64,000 nt of DNA, taken from contig JAURRA010000005.1 of assembly GCA_030835825.1 (NCBI GenBank), positions 1 through 64,000 of the forward strand, read 5' to 3'. Shown piece after piece: positions 37,162 through 46,589 of this stretch; within the stretch, counting starts at the first letter, position 1; every line of letters begins with the position of its first letter. This DNA comes from Flavobacteriaceae bacterium (GTDB taxonomy: Bacteria; Bacteroidota; Bacteroidia; Flavobacteriales; Flavobacteriaceae). The notes below the pieces were generated by a model. It saw nothing but the letters and a program-made list of their open reading frames with translations, did not search any database and was not told where the DNA came from. Position numbers and translations under genes: made by a program.

Positions 37162-38355
37162 ATGTACAACAAAATTAAAACTCATCTTCGCCTAGAACTA
37201 GACGCTATTCGGTCTCATGGTCTTTTCAAAGAAGAACGGATCATCACTTCCCCACAAGGTGCAGAAATCGAGCTGAGCACTGGGCAAAAAGTATTAAACT
37301 TTTGTTCAAACAACTATTTAGGCCTGTCTTCACACCCCGAAGTGATAGCTGCCGCTAAAGATGCTTTAGACAGTCATGGCTTCGGTATGTCATCAGTGCG
37401 GTTTATCTGCGGGACTCAAGATATTCACAAAGAACTTGAGCACAAAATAGCAGCGTTTTATCAAACCGAAGATACCATTCTATATGCCGCCGCTTTCGAC
37501 GCCAATGCCGGGATTTTCGAACCCCTACTCTCCGAGCAGGACGCCATCATATCTGACAGCTTAAACCATGCCTCAATCATTGATGGGGTGCGTCTTTGCA
37601 AGGCAAAAAGATACCGATATCAGAATAGTGACATGTCGGATTTGGAGGCGCAGTTGATTGCCGCCAATAAAGATGGTCATAGGTTTAAAATTATAGTTAC
37701 GGACGGCGTTTTTTCTATGGATGGCATTGTAGCGCCTTTAGATAAAATCTGCGATTTAGCAGAACAGTATGACGCGCTGGTCATGGTTGATGAATGCCAT
37801 GCTGCTGGCTTCATTGGTGCAACAGGCCGCGGTACCTTAGAAGCAAAAAAGGTACTTGGCAGGGTCGATATAATTACTGGGACTCTAGGAAAAGCATTAG
37901 GCGGAGCCATGGGTGGTTATACAACTGGTAAAAAAGAAATTATTGAAATTTTACGCCAACGCTCTAGACCCTATTTGTTCTCAAATTCATTAGCTCCTGC
38001 CATCGTTGGGGCTTCTATCAAAGTTTTTGAACTACTCTCTACTGATACCACTCGGAGAGATCAATTGGAATGGAACACCAATTATTTCAAAAAGCACATT
38101 AAGTCTGCCGGTTTTGACATAGTTGATGGGGACAGCGCCATAGTGCCAATCATGCTTTACGACGCACAATTATCTCAAAACATGGCCAATGAACTCCTCA
38201 GTTTGGGTGTTTATGTCACTGGATTTTTCTATCCCGTTGTACCCAAAGAAAAAGCAAGAATTCGGGTTCAATTATCGTCGGCTCATACCCAACAACATCT
38301 GGACAGAGCAATTTGGGCTTTTACTCAAGCAGGGCGTAAGTTTGGAGTGATTTGA
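37162..38355 (+). CDS. kbl: Glycine C-acetyltransferase (2-amino-3-ketobutyrate CoA ligase)
   Basis: This 397-aa PLP enzyme cleaves 2-amino-3-ketobutyrate with CoA to glycine and acetyl-CoA in threonine breakdown. Signatures are SNNYLGLSSHPEV, VDECHAAGFIG and the PLP-lysine in TGTLGKALGGAMGG. Close relatives include KAS-type serine palmitoyltransferases and BioF, but the sequence is Kbl-like throughout. Confidence 0.92.
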   Translation: MYNKIKTHLRLELDAIRSHGLFKEERIITSPQGAEIELSTGQKVLNFCSNNYLGLSSHPEVIAAAKDALDSHGFGMSSVRFICGTQDIHKELEHKIAAFYQTEDTILYAAAFDANAGIFEPLLSEQDAIISDSLNHASIIDGVRLCKAKRYRYQNSDMSDLEAQLIAANKDGHRFKIIVTDGVFSMDGIVAPLDKICDLAEQYDALVMVDECHAAGFIGATGRGTLEAKKVLGRVDIITGTLGKALGGAMGGYTTGKKEIIEILRQRSRPYLFSNSLAPAIVGASIKVFELLSTDTTRRDQLEWNTNYFKKHIKSAGFDIVDGDSAIVPIMLYDAQLSQNMANELLSLGVYVTGFFYPVVPKEKARIRVQLSSAHTQQHLDRAIWAFTQAGRKFGVI

Positions 38356-38404
38356 GTTCATTCAACTCTAAAGGTCATAATATTGTGTATTTTTAGCCAA
38401 CAAA

Positions 38405-38436
38405 TTTGCTAGGTAACCGCAAATCTGCTACTTTTG
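38405..38436 (+). promoter_or_regulatory. Promoter of the OmpA-family gene
   Basis: TTTG (38405-38408), a 20-base spacer and TACTTTTG (38429-38436) match the Bacteroidota -33/-7 consensus in full. The start codon follows after 34 bases, leaving a normal leader. Confidence 0.65.
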
Positions 38437-38470
38437 GAGATAATTTTAATATTTAAAGACTCATATTTCT

Positions 38471-39868
38471 ATGAAAAAGCAAAACTTACTTACGCTTATG
38501 GTTGGTTTGTTCTTTGGATTAACGACTGTTATGTCTCAAAACAGTGACAATCCTTGGCAAGTAACCCTTGGGGTTAACGCGGTAGATTTTTACCCCGTTG
38601 GTGGCCATACATCAATTCAGGGTGGAAATTTTGAAGGCATCACAGATGTCAGCCACTGGAACACTTTACCCTCAATTTCTTACCTCGGAGTATCTAAAAA
38701 CATTTCAGGAAACTGGTCTTTAGGTCTTGCAGGATCAATTAATTCGATCACTCAGTGGGGTGTAGCAGAAGTTGAAACCACACAGTACTATGCAGCTGAT
38801 TTAAACATCAAATACAGTTTAGGTGAGCTGATCAAAAGTAAAAAGTTTGAGCCATTTGTTGGCTTTGGCGGAAGCTGGGTTGGGATTGAAAGAAATGATT
38901 TCTACAGTTTTTCTGGTGACAATGTCGGACAGCCAGCAGCTAACGCTCTTGGTGGTTTGTCTGTTTGGTTTTCAGACGGCTTTGGCGTGACTTTCCAATC
39001 TCAATACAAACATTCTTTTGGTGAGCGCAAATCGGCTCAACATTTTCAACACACTCTCGGAGTGGCTCTACGCTTTGGCGGCAAAGACACTGATGGCGAT
39101 GGTGTTTATGACAAAAACGATTCGTGTCCAGAAACTCCTGGCTTAGCCGCGTTCAATGGTTGTCCTGATTCAGACGGCGATGGCGTTCAAGACAGTAAAG
39201 ACAACTGCCCTAACGTCGCTGGTTTAGCTCAACTCAATGGTTGTCCTGATTCAGATGGTGACGGTGTAGCTGATAATAATGACAGCTGTCCAGAAGTTGC
39301 TGGTTCCGCTGCTATGCAGGGCTGTCCAGATAGTGACAATGACAAAGTTGCGGATAAAGATGACAACTGTCCGAATGAGGCAGGACCTGCAGCTAACAAA
39401 GGCTGCCCATGGCCAGACTCCGATAATGATGGGGTTCTTGACAAAGATGATAACTGTCCGAACGAAGCCGGAACAGTTGCTAATAACGGCTGTCCTGAAG
39501 TGTCCGTTCCAAGAGAAGTAGCCGATCGGCTTTCAAACTACGCCAGAACAATTAACTTCAACACAGGACAGTCATCCTTCAAAGCTGAAACTATTCCTGT
39601 CCTAAAAGCTGTTTCTGCAATAATTTTAGAATACCCTAATGCAGAATTCCTTATTGAAGGTCATACTGACTCAACAGGTAGCGATGCCTTAAATCAAAGA
39701 TTATCTGAACAACGTGCTAACGCTGTGAAAAATTATTTGGTTGATAACGGTGTCAATGCTTCTCGTCTAACTGCAGTTGGATATGGCGAAACTCGCCCTA
39801 TTGCCTCAAACATTACTGTTAAAGGTCGTGCTGAGAATAGAAGAGTAGAAGTAAAATTAAAAAATTAA
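38471..39868 (+). CDS. OmpA family outer-membrane protein with thrombospondin type 3 repeats
   Basis: This 465-aa protein has a signal peptide ending LTTVMSQ, an N-terminal beta-barrel (to about residue 200), then five or so calcium-binding TSP3 repeats (DTDGDGVYDKNDSCPE, SDGDGVQDSKDNCPN and so on), then an OmpA peptidoglycan-binding domain (FLIEGHTDSTGSDALNQRLS). It links the outer membrane to the cell wall. The TSP3 repeats are also near-identical at DNA level. It has its own promoter and terminator, so it is a highly expressed single gene. Confidence 0.95.
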   Translation: MKKQNLLTLMVGLFFGLTTVMSQNSDNPWQVTLGVNAVDFYPVGGHTSIQGGNFEGITDVSHWNTLPSISYLGVSKNISGNWSLGLAGSINSITQWGVAEVETTQYYAADLNIKYSLGELIKSKKFEPFVGFGGSWVGIERNDFYSFSGDNVGQPAANALGGLSVWFSDGFGVTFQSQYKHSFGERKSAQHFQHTLGVALRFGGKDTDGDGVYDKNDSCPETPGLAAFNGCPDSDGDGVQDSKDNCPNVAGLAQLNGCPDSDGDGVADNNDSCPEVAGSAAMQGCPDSDNDKVADKDDNCPNEAGPAANKGCPWPDSDNDGVLDKDDNCPNEAGTVANNGCPEVSVPREVADRLSNYARTINFNTGQSSFKAETIPVLKAVSAIILEYPNAEFLIEGHTDSTGSDALNQRLSEQRANAVKNYLVDNGVNASRLTAVGYGETRPIASNITVKGRAENRRVEVKLKN

Positions 39869-39887
39869 TCCCCATTTAATTTTGTTT

Positions 39888-39918
39888 AAAAAAGCGTTCC
39901 TTAAGGAACGCTTTTTTT
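39888..39918 (+). terminator. Rho-independent terminator after the OmpA gene
   Basis: AAAAAAGCGTTCC, loop TTAA, GGAACGCTTTTTT is a perfect 13-bp stem with a T7 tail, 20 bases after the stop. It also lies just before the AddB-like gene. Confidence 0.88.
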
Positions 39919-39944
39919 ATTTTAGGGTATCCTATAAATAGCGC

Positions 39945-42698
39945 ATGAACTCCTTTATATTAGATGTTTTAAATGATCTTCACAGGAAAGAAAAAGACAT
40001 TTCTGATCTCGTCTTTGTTCTCCCTAACAAGCGTTCTGGAGTTATACTTAAAAACGAATTAGCCGCCTTCTCAAAAGAATTTCAATTTGCCCCTTCCATT
40101 CTATCTGTAGAGGAGTTTGTTCAAGAGATTTCTGACCTACAACTCGTGTCTCCAACGCGACTATTAATTGAAACCTATAAGGCCTATCGCTCAACAACAC
40201 CATCAGAAAACCCTGAATCCTTCGATCAGTTCTTAAATTGGGGGCCAAGATTAATTCAAGATTTTATTGAGATAGATCGATACCTTATTGACGTTGATGA
40301 CCTATTTAAAGGTATAATGCAATTGAAATCTATTGAAGCTTTTGGTAAGGATCCCAAAACACCAATGGTCAGAAATTATCTTAAGTTTTGGGATCAACTT
40401 TTACCCATATATGATGAACTCAGGGCAACTCTTATCCGTAACGGTTTCGGTCACCAAGGCCTCATGTATAGGCAAGCACTAGAGCACCTAGAAAGCTACC
40501 TCAACCTAAACGAAGTCAACAAATATGTGATCTTAGGATTCAATGCCCTAAATGCCTCTGAAGAAATTATTTTTAAAGAACTTCTAAGTCACGAAATGGC
40601 CGAGGTATATTGGGACAATGATCAATATTTTTTGGATAATGAAGTAGAAGAAGCTGGACTATTTATGAGGGGTTATTTCAATTCATGGCCTTATTACCAA
40701 AATCATCCCGTTTTGGGAATTCACAACCACTACACCTCTCCAAAATCCATTCGGTCTGTTGAGACCCCCAAATCCGTTGGACAGGCCAAGTTTGTTGGCG
40801 GTCTAATCAAAACTCTATGGCAGAAGAACAAGTGCCACAACACCGCCATTGTCCTTGCACATGAAACCCTATTGATCCCCTTGCTTACTGCCTTGCCTGA
40901 TGAGGTGGATGTGGTCAACATCACCATGGGGTTCCCTTTGAAGTCAACTCCCGTAGCCGGATTAATCGCCAGTTTATTCGACCTACAAACAAACGGCAAA
41001 GACAATCAGTACTATTATAAATATATCATAAATGTTTTGTCAAACCCTCTTATACATGGCCTATTCAATACCAATCACAGTCACTGGATCAATGACGTGA
41101 TTGTTTATATTCATGAACAAAATCTGACTTTCGTTTCCGTTGATCAACTGAAATTGAAAGCGCCTGAAAATTCCGACTGGATTGATTTGATCTTTGGCTC
41201 ATGGCAAACTCCAAGCCAAGCGCTCGACCATTTGATATTACTCATCGAACAGATTAAACATAAGTCCAGTAAAAACAGCCGAGTAGACATTCTAATATTG
41301 GAGTGCCTATACAAATTTTACACCTTATTCAACAGCCTCAAAATCGATATAGACACCTTTGAAGGTATGGAAAGTATAAAAACCTTGGAGCATCTCTACA
41401 CAAATCTATTGGAAGAGGCAACGCTAGACTTCAAAGGAGAGCCCGTCAAAGGACTTCAAATCATGGGCATACTAGAATCGCGAGTGTTAGATTTTGAAAC
41501 TGTAATTGTCACGACCGTTAATGAAGGTGTTCTGCCTGCCGGAAAACAACAGCATTCGTTTATTCCTTATGATGTCAAAAGAGCCTTTGACTTGCCAACT
41601 ATCAAAGAAAAAGATGCCATTTATGCCTACCACTTTTATCATTTGATGCAGAGGGCTTCGGAGGTTTATCTTATTTACGACGCCGTTGTAGATCGGCTTC
41701 AAGGGGGCGAATGTAGCAGGTATTTATTGCAACTGGAAGTAGGCGGTATTCATACCATTCAACGTACAAAGGCTGTAGCCGAAACGCCTTTACAACAAGA
41801 GCAATCATTGTCAGTATCTAAAAGTGAGCTCGCCTTAGAGTCTTTAAAAGAGTTGGGGAGTTATGGCTATTCTCCATCTGCCTTGACCCTATACATCAAA
41901 GATCCGTTGCTGTTTTATCGCAGGTATCTATTGGGGCTTAAAGAAACAAACGAATTGGAAGAATCCATGGCGGCAAGAACATTTGGGAATGCCATTCACA
42001 ATACACTCGAAGCCCTCTACAAGCCCCTCAAGGGCGCTCAACTTTCAGCATCAACTTTGGCGCAAATGAGGTCGCAGGCCGCTTCTTTAGCAGAAATATT
42101 TTTTAAGGAGGAAATGAAAGGCGCCGACATTAAATCAGGCAAAAATCTCTTGACCTTTGAGGTTGGAAAACACTATATTTTTCAACTAATCGATGAAGAC
42201 CTAAGAATGATTAAAGAGGGTAACTCTATTAAAATTGTCTGTATCGAAGAAAAACTTGAGGCCTATATCCCTATTTCGTCTATCCCTTATAAAATAAAGC
42301 TCAGAGGAAAAATTGACAGAGTAGATGAGTTCAACGGGAAAACACGTGTCATCGACTATAAAACTGGCAGTAATATTACAGCAAGCAGTCTAAAAATTAA
42401 AGACTGGTCAGCTTTAGGGTCTAATTATGACAAATATCACAAGTGCTTTCAAATTCTTTGCTACGCGTATATTTGGAAAGCCAACAACCCGAAAACGATT
42501 AGCTTAGAAGGGGGTGTTTACGCTTTAAAGAACATGTCTCTTGGGTTTCTCAAACTTGGAATTCCTGAAGAAGACAGCAAAAGTTTCCATTTTGATCTTG
42601 ATGCGGTCGTCCTCAATAGGTTTGAAAAAACACTAATCGATTTGATTTCATCAATTCACGATTCAACAGTTCCCTTTGAAAGCATTGAGGTGTCATAA
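39945..42698 (+). CDS. AddB-like PD-(D/E)xK nuclease
   Basis: This 917-aa protein has a UvrD-like region without an intact Walker A (N-terminal FVLPNKRSGVILKNEL) and a C-terminal nuclease with KIDRVDEFN and TRVIDYKTGSN. The architecture matches AddB, the partner of the AddA-like protein at 33995. It ends exactly before the convergent ribE. Gene order addA-kbl-ompA-addB is a group feature, as far as I recall. Confidence 0.85.
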   Translation: MNSFILDVLNDLHRKEKDISDLVFVLPNKRSGVILKNELAAFSKEFQFAPSILSVEEFVQEISDLQLVSPTRLLIETYKAYRSTTPSENPESFDQFLNWGPRLIQDFIEIDRYLIDVDDLFKGIMQLKSIEAFGKDPKTPMVRNYLKFWDQLLPIYDELRATLIRNGFGHQGLMYRQALEHLESYLNLNEVNKYVILGFNALNASEEIIFKELLSHEMAEVYWDNDQYFLDNEVEEAGLFMRGYFNSWPYYQNHPVLGIHNHYTSPKSIRSVETPKSVGQAKFVGGLIKTLWQKNKCHNTAIVLAHETLLIPLLTALPDEVDVVNITMGFPLKSTPVAGLIASLFDLQTNGKDNQYYYKYIINVLSNPLIHGLFNTNHSHWINDVIVYIHEQNLTFVSVDQLKLKAPENSDWIDLIFGSWQTPSQALDHLILLIEQIKHKSSKNSRVDILILECLYKFYTLFNSLKIDIDTFEGMESIKTLEHLYTNLLEEATLDFKGEPVKGLQIMGILESRVLDFETVIVTTVNEGVLPAGKQQHSFIPYDVKRAFDLPTIKEKDAIYAYHFYHLMQRASEVYLIYDAVVDRLQGGECSRYLLQLEVGGIHTIQRTKAVAETPLQQEQSLSVSKSELALESLKELGSYGYSPSALTLYIKDPLLFYRRYLLGLKETNELEESMAARTFGNAIHNTLEALYKPLKGAQLSASTLAQMRSQAASLAEIFFKEEMKGADIKSGKNLLTFEVGKHYIFQLIDEDLRMIKEGNSIKIVCIEEKLEAYIPISSIPYKIKLRGKIDRVDEFNGKTRVIDYKTGSNITASSLKIKDWSALGSNYDKYHKCFQILCYAYIWKANNPKTISLEGGVYALKNMSLGFLKLGIPEEDSKSFHFDLDAVVLNRFEKTLIDLISSIHDSTVPFESIEVS

Positions 42699-43295
42699 TC
42701 ATAGGGCGTCGCTTTTTTTGTGCAAGCGCGACACATATTTTCCAATCACATCAAACTCCAAATTGACTTTTGATCCTTGCTCTAATAGGTGAAAATTAGT
42801 ATGTTCATAGGTATAAGGAATGATTGCCACACTAAAGCTGTCATCCCTCGAATTTACCACAGTCAAGCTAACGCCATTGATGGTAATCGAGCCCTTTTCA
42901 ATGGTTATATTTCCGAGACTGCTGTCGTATTGAAAGCTGTAAATCCAACTGCCACTATTTTCAGTTATCATGGTACACACCCCAATCTGATCGACATGTC
43001 CTTGCACCATATGGCCGTCTAAGCGATCGCCCAGCCTGAGTCCGCGCTCTAAATTCACCCGATCACCGACCCGCCATGACCCCATAGTTGTCTTGTCTAA
43101 AGTCTCCTTTATGGCTGTTACCGTGTACTGTAATTCTGTTTTTTGAACTACTGTCAGGCAAATTCCGTTATGAGAGACACTTTGATCTACCTTCAATTCG
43201 CCAGAAAATGGCGCCTCAAGTGTTAGGTGCATGTTCCCAGAGTCGGTCGCAATAGCGTGCACTTTACCTATCTCCTCAATGATTCCTGTAAACAT
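42699..43295 (-). CDS. ribE: Riboflavin synthase alpha chain
   Basis: This 198-aa enzyme dismutates two lumazines to riboflavin. Two lumazine-binding repeats are visible: MFTGIIEEIGK with VSHNGICLTVV, then GHVDQIGV with SITINGVSLTVV. Normal length. It is divergent from pdxA. Confidence 0.96.
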   Translation of the reverse strand: MFTGIIEEIGKVHAIATDSGNMHLTLEAPFSGELKVDQSVSHNGICLTVVQKTELQYTVTAIKETLDKTTMGSWRVGDRVNLERGLRLGDRLDGHMVQGHVDQIGVCTMITENSGSWIYSFQYDSSLGNITIEKGSITINGVSLTVVNSRDDSFSVAIIPYTYEHTNFHLLEQGSKVNLEFDVIGKYVSRLHKKSDAL

Positions 43296-43313
43296 TAGTT
43301 ATGTTTCGTTAAT

Positions 43314-43345
43314 TTTGATCGACGAAAGTACAAAACATATTTTTC
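43314..43345 (+). promoter_or_regulatory. Candidate pdxA promoter
   Basis: TTTG (43314-43317), a 20-base spacer and TATTTTTC (43338-43345, one mismatch) resemble the consensus. The start codon at 43353 follows so closely that the transcript would be leaderless or nearly so. Confidence 0.3.
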
Positions 43346-43352
43346 ATTCACT

Positions 43353-44360
43353 ATGTCATACCAATCACGTCCTAGAATTGGAATCTCCATTGGAGACCTT
43401 AACGGCATTGGTAGTGAGGTGGTCTTAAAATGCTTAGATCAGTTCAGCAACTTTGATTTTGTGCCTATTATTTTTGCCAGTAGCACCCTAGTTTCTGCTC
43501 TTCAGGAAAAGTTTGGCACCACATTAAAATTGTCTCAATGGCATAATCAGACTACAATTGACCAACACACCGTCTATGTTGCTAACGTTTGGACAGAAAC
43601 ACCCGCCATTTCCTACGGCACCTTAGACCATTCCATAGGCCAATACGCTTTCCAATCACTTGAAGCAGCAACCAAGGCCTTAAGGAAGGAGGAGATCGAT
43701 GTGCTTTTGACTGCGCCAATCAATAAAGCGAGTATAAAATCAACTGACTTTCCATTTCCAGGCCATACCGATTATTTGAACCAACATTTAGACGGCAAGA
43801 GTTTGATGCTAATGGTTTCGGGGAGTTTAAGGATTGGATTACTCACCGACCATTTGCCTTTAAATGAGGTCAGCCTGGCCATTACTGTCAAATTAATATC
43901 GGAAAAAGTTAGAGCCATGCATTGGTCATTACGTTTTGATTTTGATATAGAAAGCCCGAAAATAGCGCTGCTAGGTCTCGACCCCCACGCAGGTGATTCA
44001 GGGGCAATTGGACAAATCGATCAAGACCTTATCAGGCCATGTCTGGATTCTCTTCGAAAAAAAGGCATTGACGCTGAAGGTCCATTTGCTGCGGACGGGT
44101 TTTTTGGATCTGGAATGTTTAAAAATTACGATGGTATTTTAGCCTGCTATCACGATCAGGGCTTAATTCCTTTTAAACTGCTCTCTTTTGGAAAAGGTGT
44201 AAATTTTACTGCCGGTTTAAATAGGGTCAGGGTATCACCCGACCACGGCACAGCTTTTGATATTGCAGGGCAAAACAAAGCATCCATTTCGTCATTTAAG
44301 GAAGCGCTAAAAGCTGGGATTACTATTCATACCAACCGGCTAAAACAAAAGGGCAAATAA
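43353..44360 (+). CDS. pdxA: 4-hydroxythreonine-4-phosphate dehydrogenase
   Basis: This 335-aa NAD enzyme of pyridoxal 5'-phosphate synthesis has zinc-binding histidines in FPGHTDYLNQHL and ACYHDQGLIPFKLL. It is divergent from ribE. In many flavobacteria DUF177-rpmF-fabH follows pdxA (from memory); here that block is some 7 kb away in inverted orientation. Confidence 0.95.
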   Translation: MSYQSRPRIGISIGDLNGIGSEVVLKCLDQFSNFDFVPIIFASSTLVSALQEKFGTTLKLSQWHNQTTIDQHTVYVANVWTETPAISYGTLDHSIGQYAFQSLEAATKALRKEEIDVLLTAPINKASIKSTDFPFPGHTDYLNQHLDGKSLMLMVSGSLRIGLLTDHLPLNEVSLAITVKLISEKVRAMHWSLRFDFDIESPKIALLGLDPHAGDSGAIGQIDQDLIRPCLDSLRKKGIDAEGPFAADGFFGSGMFKNYDGILACYHDQGLIPFKLLSFGKGVNFTAGLNRVRVSPDHGTAFDIAGQNKASISSFKEALKAGITIHTNRLKQKGK

Positions 44361-44787
44361 TTGAGCTAAACCGTTGATCTTGATAATTTAAACAGGCATT
44401 GATAAGTAATTGTGCAGTAAAATTTTAGTAGGGATTCATAGATTTCTAACTGCAAAACAGGCGTGCTGATTGGCGTGTAATTAAGATGCCATACCACAGT
44501 GTGTTTTTCAGTAGAAGTTATAGGTAATGTGGGGCAATAATTATAGGTCCACAAAGAACAACATTTAACACAAAGCAGCGGCTCTCCTAGTATAACTGCT
44601 CTCCGAATAGTTATAACTGTAGTCCAATTGACTATAAATGGGCAAATTATGCGTATATCGGGTAAAGTTACAAAAAATGCGAATCTTTACATCTTTGGAG
44701 AAATCCTTCCCTAGAGGAGTTAATCCATTCTCCAATTTTGTAAATTTACCCCAGTCCTGTAAAATGGATCCAAGGTTCTCAAAGTAT
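44361..44787. other. Intergenic region between pdxA and tdk
   Basis: No convincing gene is seen in 427 bp. A 62-codon minus-strand frame (44366-44554) has no recognisable features. AGTATAACTG and AGTTATAACTG form a short near-repeat around 44590-44620. The region is a candidate breakpoint of the inferred inversion. Confidence 0.45.
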
Positions 44788-45432
44788 ATGTTTTTAGAAA
44801 GTACAGGAAGTCAAGAAAATAAATTCGGTTGGATCGAAGTCATTTGTGGCTCGATGTTTTCTGGAAAAACGGAGGAGTTAATTCGGCGACTGAAGCGAGC
44901 TCAGTTTGCTAAACAAAAAGTGGAAATCTTTAAACCATCGATGGACGTCAGGTACAACCAAGACAAAGTGGTTTCTCATGATGCCAACGAAATTATGTCC
45001 ACACCTGTACCCGCAGCTGCCAATATCCCTATTCTGGCCGATGGCTGTGAGGTTGTAGGTATTGATGAAGCTCAGTTTTTTGACGCCGAAATTGTACGAG
45101 TTTGTAATGATTTGGCCAACAAAGGGGTGCGTGTCATTGTCGCCGGATTAGATATGGATTTTAAAGGCAATCCTTTTGGCCCCATGCCCAATCTCATGGC
45201 AACCGCCGAATATGTCACCAAAGTCCACGCCATTTGTACCCGAACAGGGAATCTTGCCCAATACAGCTACAGAAAATCTTCTAATGACGATATTGTTCTG
45301 TTGGGGGAGGTTGATGAATACGAGCCCTTATGTCGTGCCGCATTCTATAAAGCCATGCGTCAAGAGGCAATCAAATCGAACGACATGAGCAACAATAATC
45401 CGGCAGAATTTGATCCGCTCACTGATGAATAG
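44788..45432 (+). CDS. tdk: Thymidine kinase
   Basis: This 214-aa type II thymidine kinase has the P-loop GSMFSGKT (residues 21-28), the VGIDEAQFFD block and a zinc-finger-like C-terminal region. I chose ATG 44788 (MFLESTGSQENKFGWIEVIC) because this start fits the family; an in-frame extension to 44638 lacks conserved sequence. Its last codons overlap the alanine racemase start. Confidence 0.94.
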   Translation: MFLESTGSQENKFGWIEVICGSMFSGKTEELIRRLKRAQFAKQKVEIFKPSMDVRYNQDKVVSHDANEIMSTPVPAAANIPILADGCEVVGIDEAQFFDAEIVRVCNDLANKGVRVIVAGLDMDFKGNPFGPMPNLMATAEYVTKVHAICTRTGNLAQYSYRKSSNDDIVLLGEVDEYEPLCRAAFYKAMRQEAIKSNDMSNNNPAEFDPLTDE

Positions 45433-46531
45433 ACCATTCCCTACTTTTTTGGAAATTGACCTGAATGCACTTGAGGCTAATTTCCTTCATTTGAAGGAAA
45501 AACTTGCCCCCAAAACCAAGTTTCTTGCTGTCATCAAAGCCTTTGCCTATGGTAGCGCTGCCGCGGTTGTAGCAGAAAAATTAGAGTCTTTAAATGTCGA
45601 TTACTTTGCTGTAGCCTATACCCAAGAGGGCGCTGCTCTTAGAAAAGCTGGTGTCAAAAAACCCATCATGATACTCCATCCCCAAGTGCAATGTTTGGAG
45701 CAAATCATTGACCATTGTTTGGAACCCTGTATATACAATTTTGAAGTGTTAAAGGCTTTTTTAGCCGAAGCCCAATTAAAAAAACAACGCAAATACCCGG
45801 TACATATTAAATTTAACACAGGCCTCAATCGCCTTGGATTTCAAGACGATCAGGCTCAGGCCGTTGCCAAGGTTTTTGATCGTCAAGATGTCTTATATAT
45901 TACTTCACTATTGTCCCATCTTGCGGCCAGCGAGGATCCCGAAGAAAAAGAATTTACCATTAATCAAGTCCGAAAATTTGAATCAATCAATGATCAATTC
46001 ATTGCCTCACTCGGTTATCAACCCATTCGGCATCTGTGCAACACCTCTGGTATTCTAAATTATCCCGAAGCGCACTTTGATATGGTTCGAAGCGGCATTG
46101 GCTTATATGGCTTCTCAAACGATCCCGAAAAACATGCTGGTTTGAAGCCAATCGCCTCCCTAAAGACGCACATATCACAAATACACCATGTGCCTTCAGG
46201 AGAATCTGTGGGTTACAACCGCGGCCATGTGTGCACCGAAGCTCAATCTATTGCCGTTGTTCCGATTGGTCACGCTGACGGTATTGGCCGTCAATACGGC
46301 AAAGGCAAAGGCCAAATGATGGTTAACGGTCAAAAAGCGCCCATAGTGGGTAATGTTTGTATGGATATGATCATGCTGGATGTCACAGGCATAGCATGCT
46401 CAGAAGGAGATCTGGTAGAAGTTTTCGGACAACATCAAACTGCAGAAGAGCTCGCCGAAGGTGCGGGCACTATTTCCTACGAACTGATAACAGGGGTTTC
46501 TAGTCGCGTACCGAGGGTTGTCCTCCCCTAG
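45425..46531 (+). CDS. alr: Alanine racemase
   Basis: This 368-aa PLP enzyme makes D-alanine for peptidoglycan. The PLP lysine is K38 in FLAVIKAFAYGS, and the second catalytic tyrosine lies in ESVGYNRGH. ATG 45425 (MNRPFPTFLEIDLNAL) is preferred over an upstream TTG; it overlaps tdk by eight bases. Confidence 0.95.
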   Translation: MNRPFPTFLEIDLNALEANFLHLKEKLAPKTKFLAVIKAFAYGSAAAVVAEKLESLNVDYFAVAYTQEGAALRKAGVKKPIMILHPQVQCLEQIIDHCLEPCIYNFEVLKAFLAEAQLKKQRKYPVHIKFNTGLNRLGFQDDQAQAVAKVFDRQDVLYITSLLSHLAASEDPEEKEFTINQVRKFESINDQFIASLGYQPIRHLCNTSGILNYPEAHFDMVRSGIGLYGFSNDPEKHAGLKPIASLKTHISQIHHVPSGESVGYNRGHVCTEAQSIAVVPIGHADGIGRQYGKGKGQMMVNGQKAPIVGNVCMDMIMLDVTGIACSEGDLVEVFGQHQTAEELAEGAGTISYELITGVSSRVPRVVLP

Positions 46532-46589
46532 TATTATGTTTTCGTGTTTCGTAACTTTCGACTAATTTTACAATCAATATTTTTCAGCT

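Noticed and set aside
39100-39500. Direct DNA repeats in the OmpA gene as a repeat array
   Set aside because: They are explained by thrombospondin type 3 protein repeats in frame.
44366-44554. 62-aa minus-strand ORF between pdxA and tdk
   Set aside because: No motif, no promoter and no recognisable homology; treated as chance ORF.
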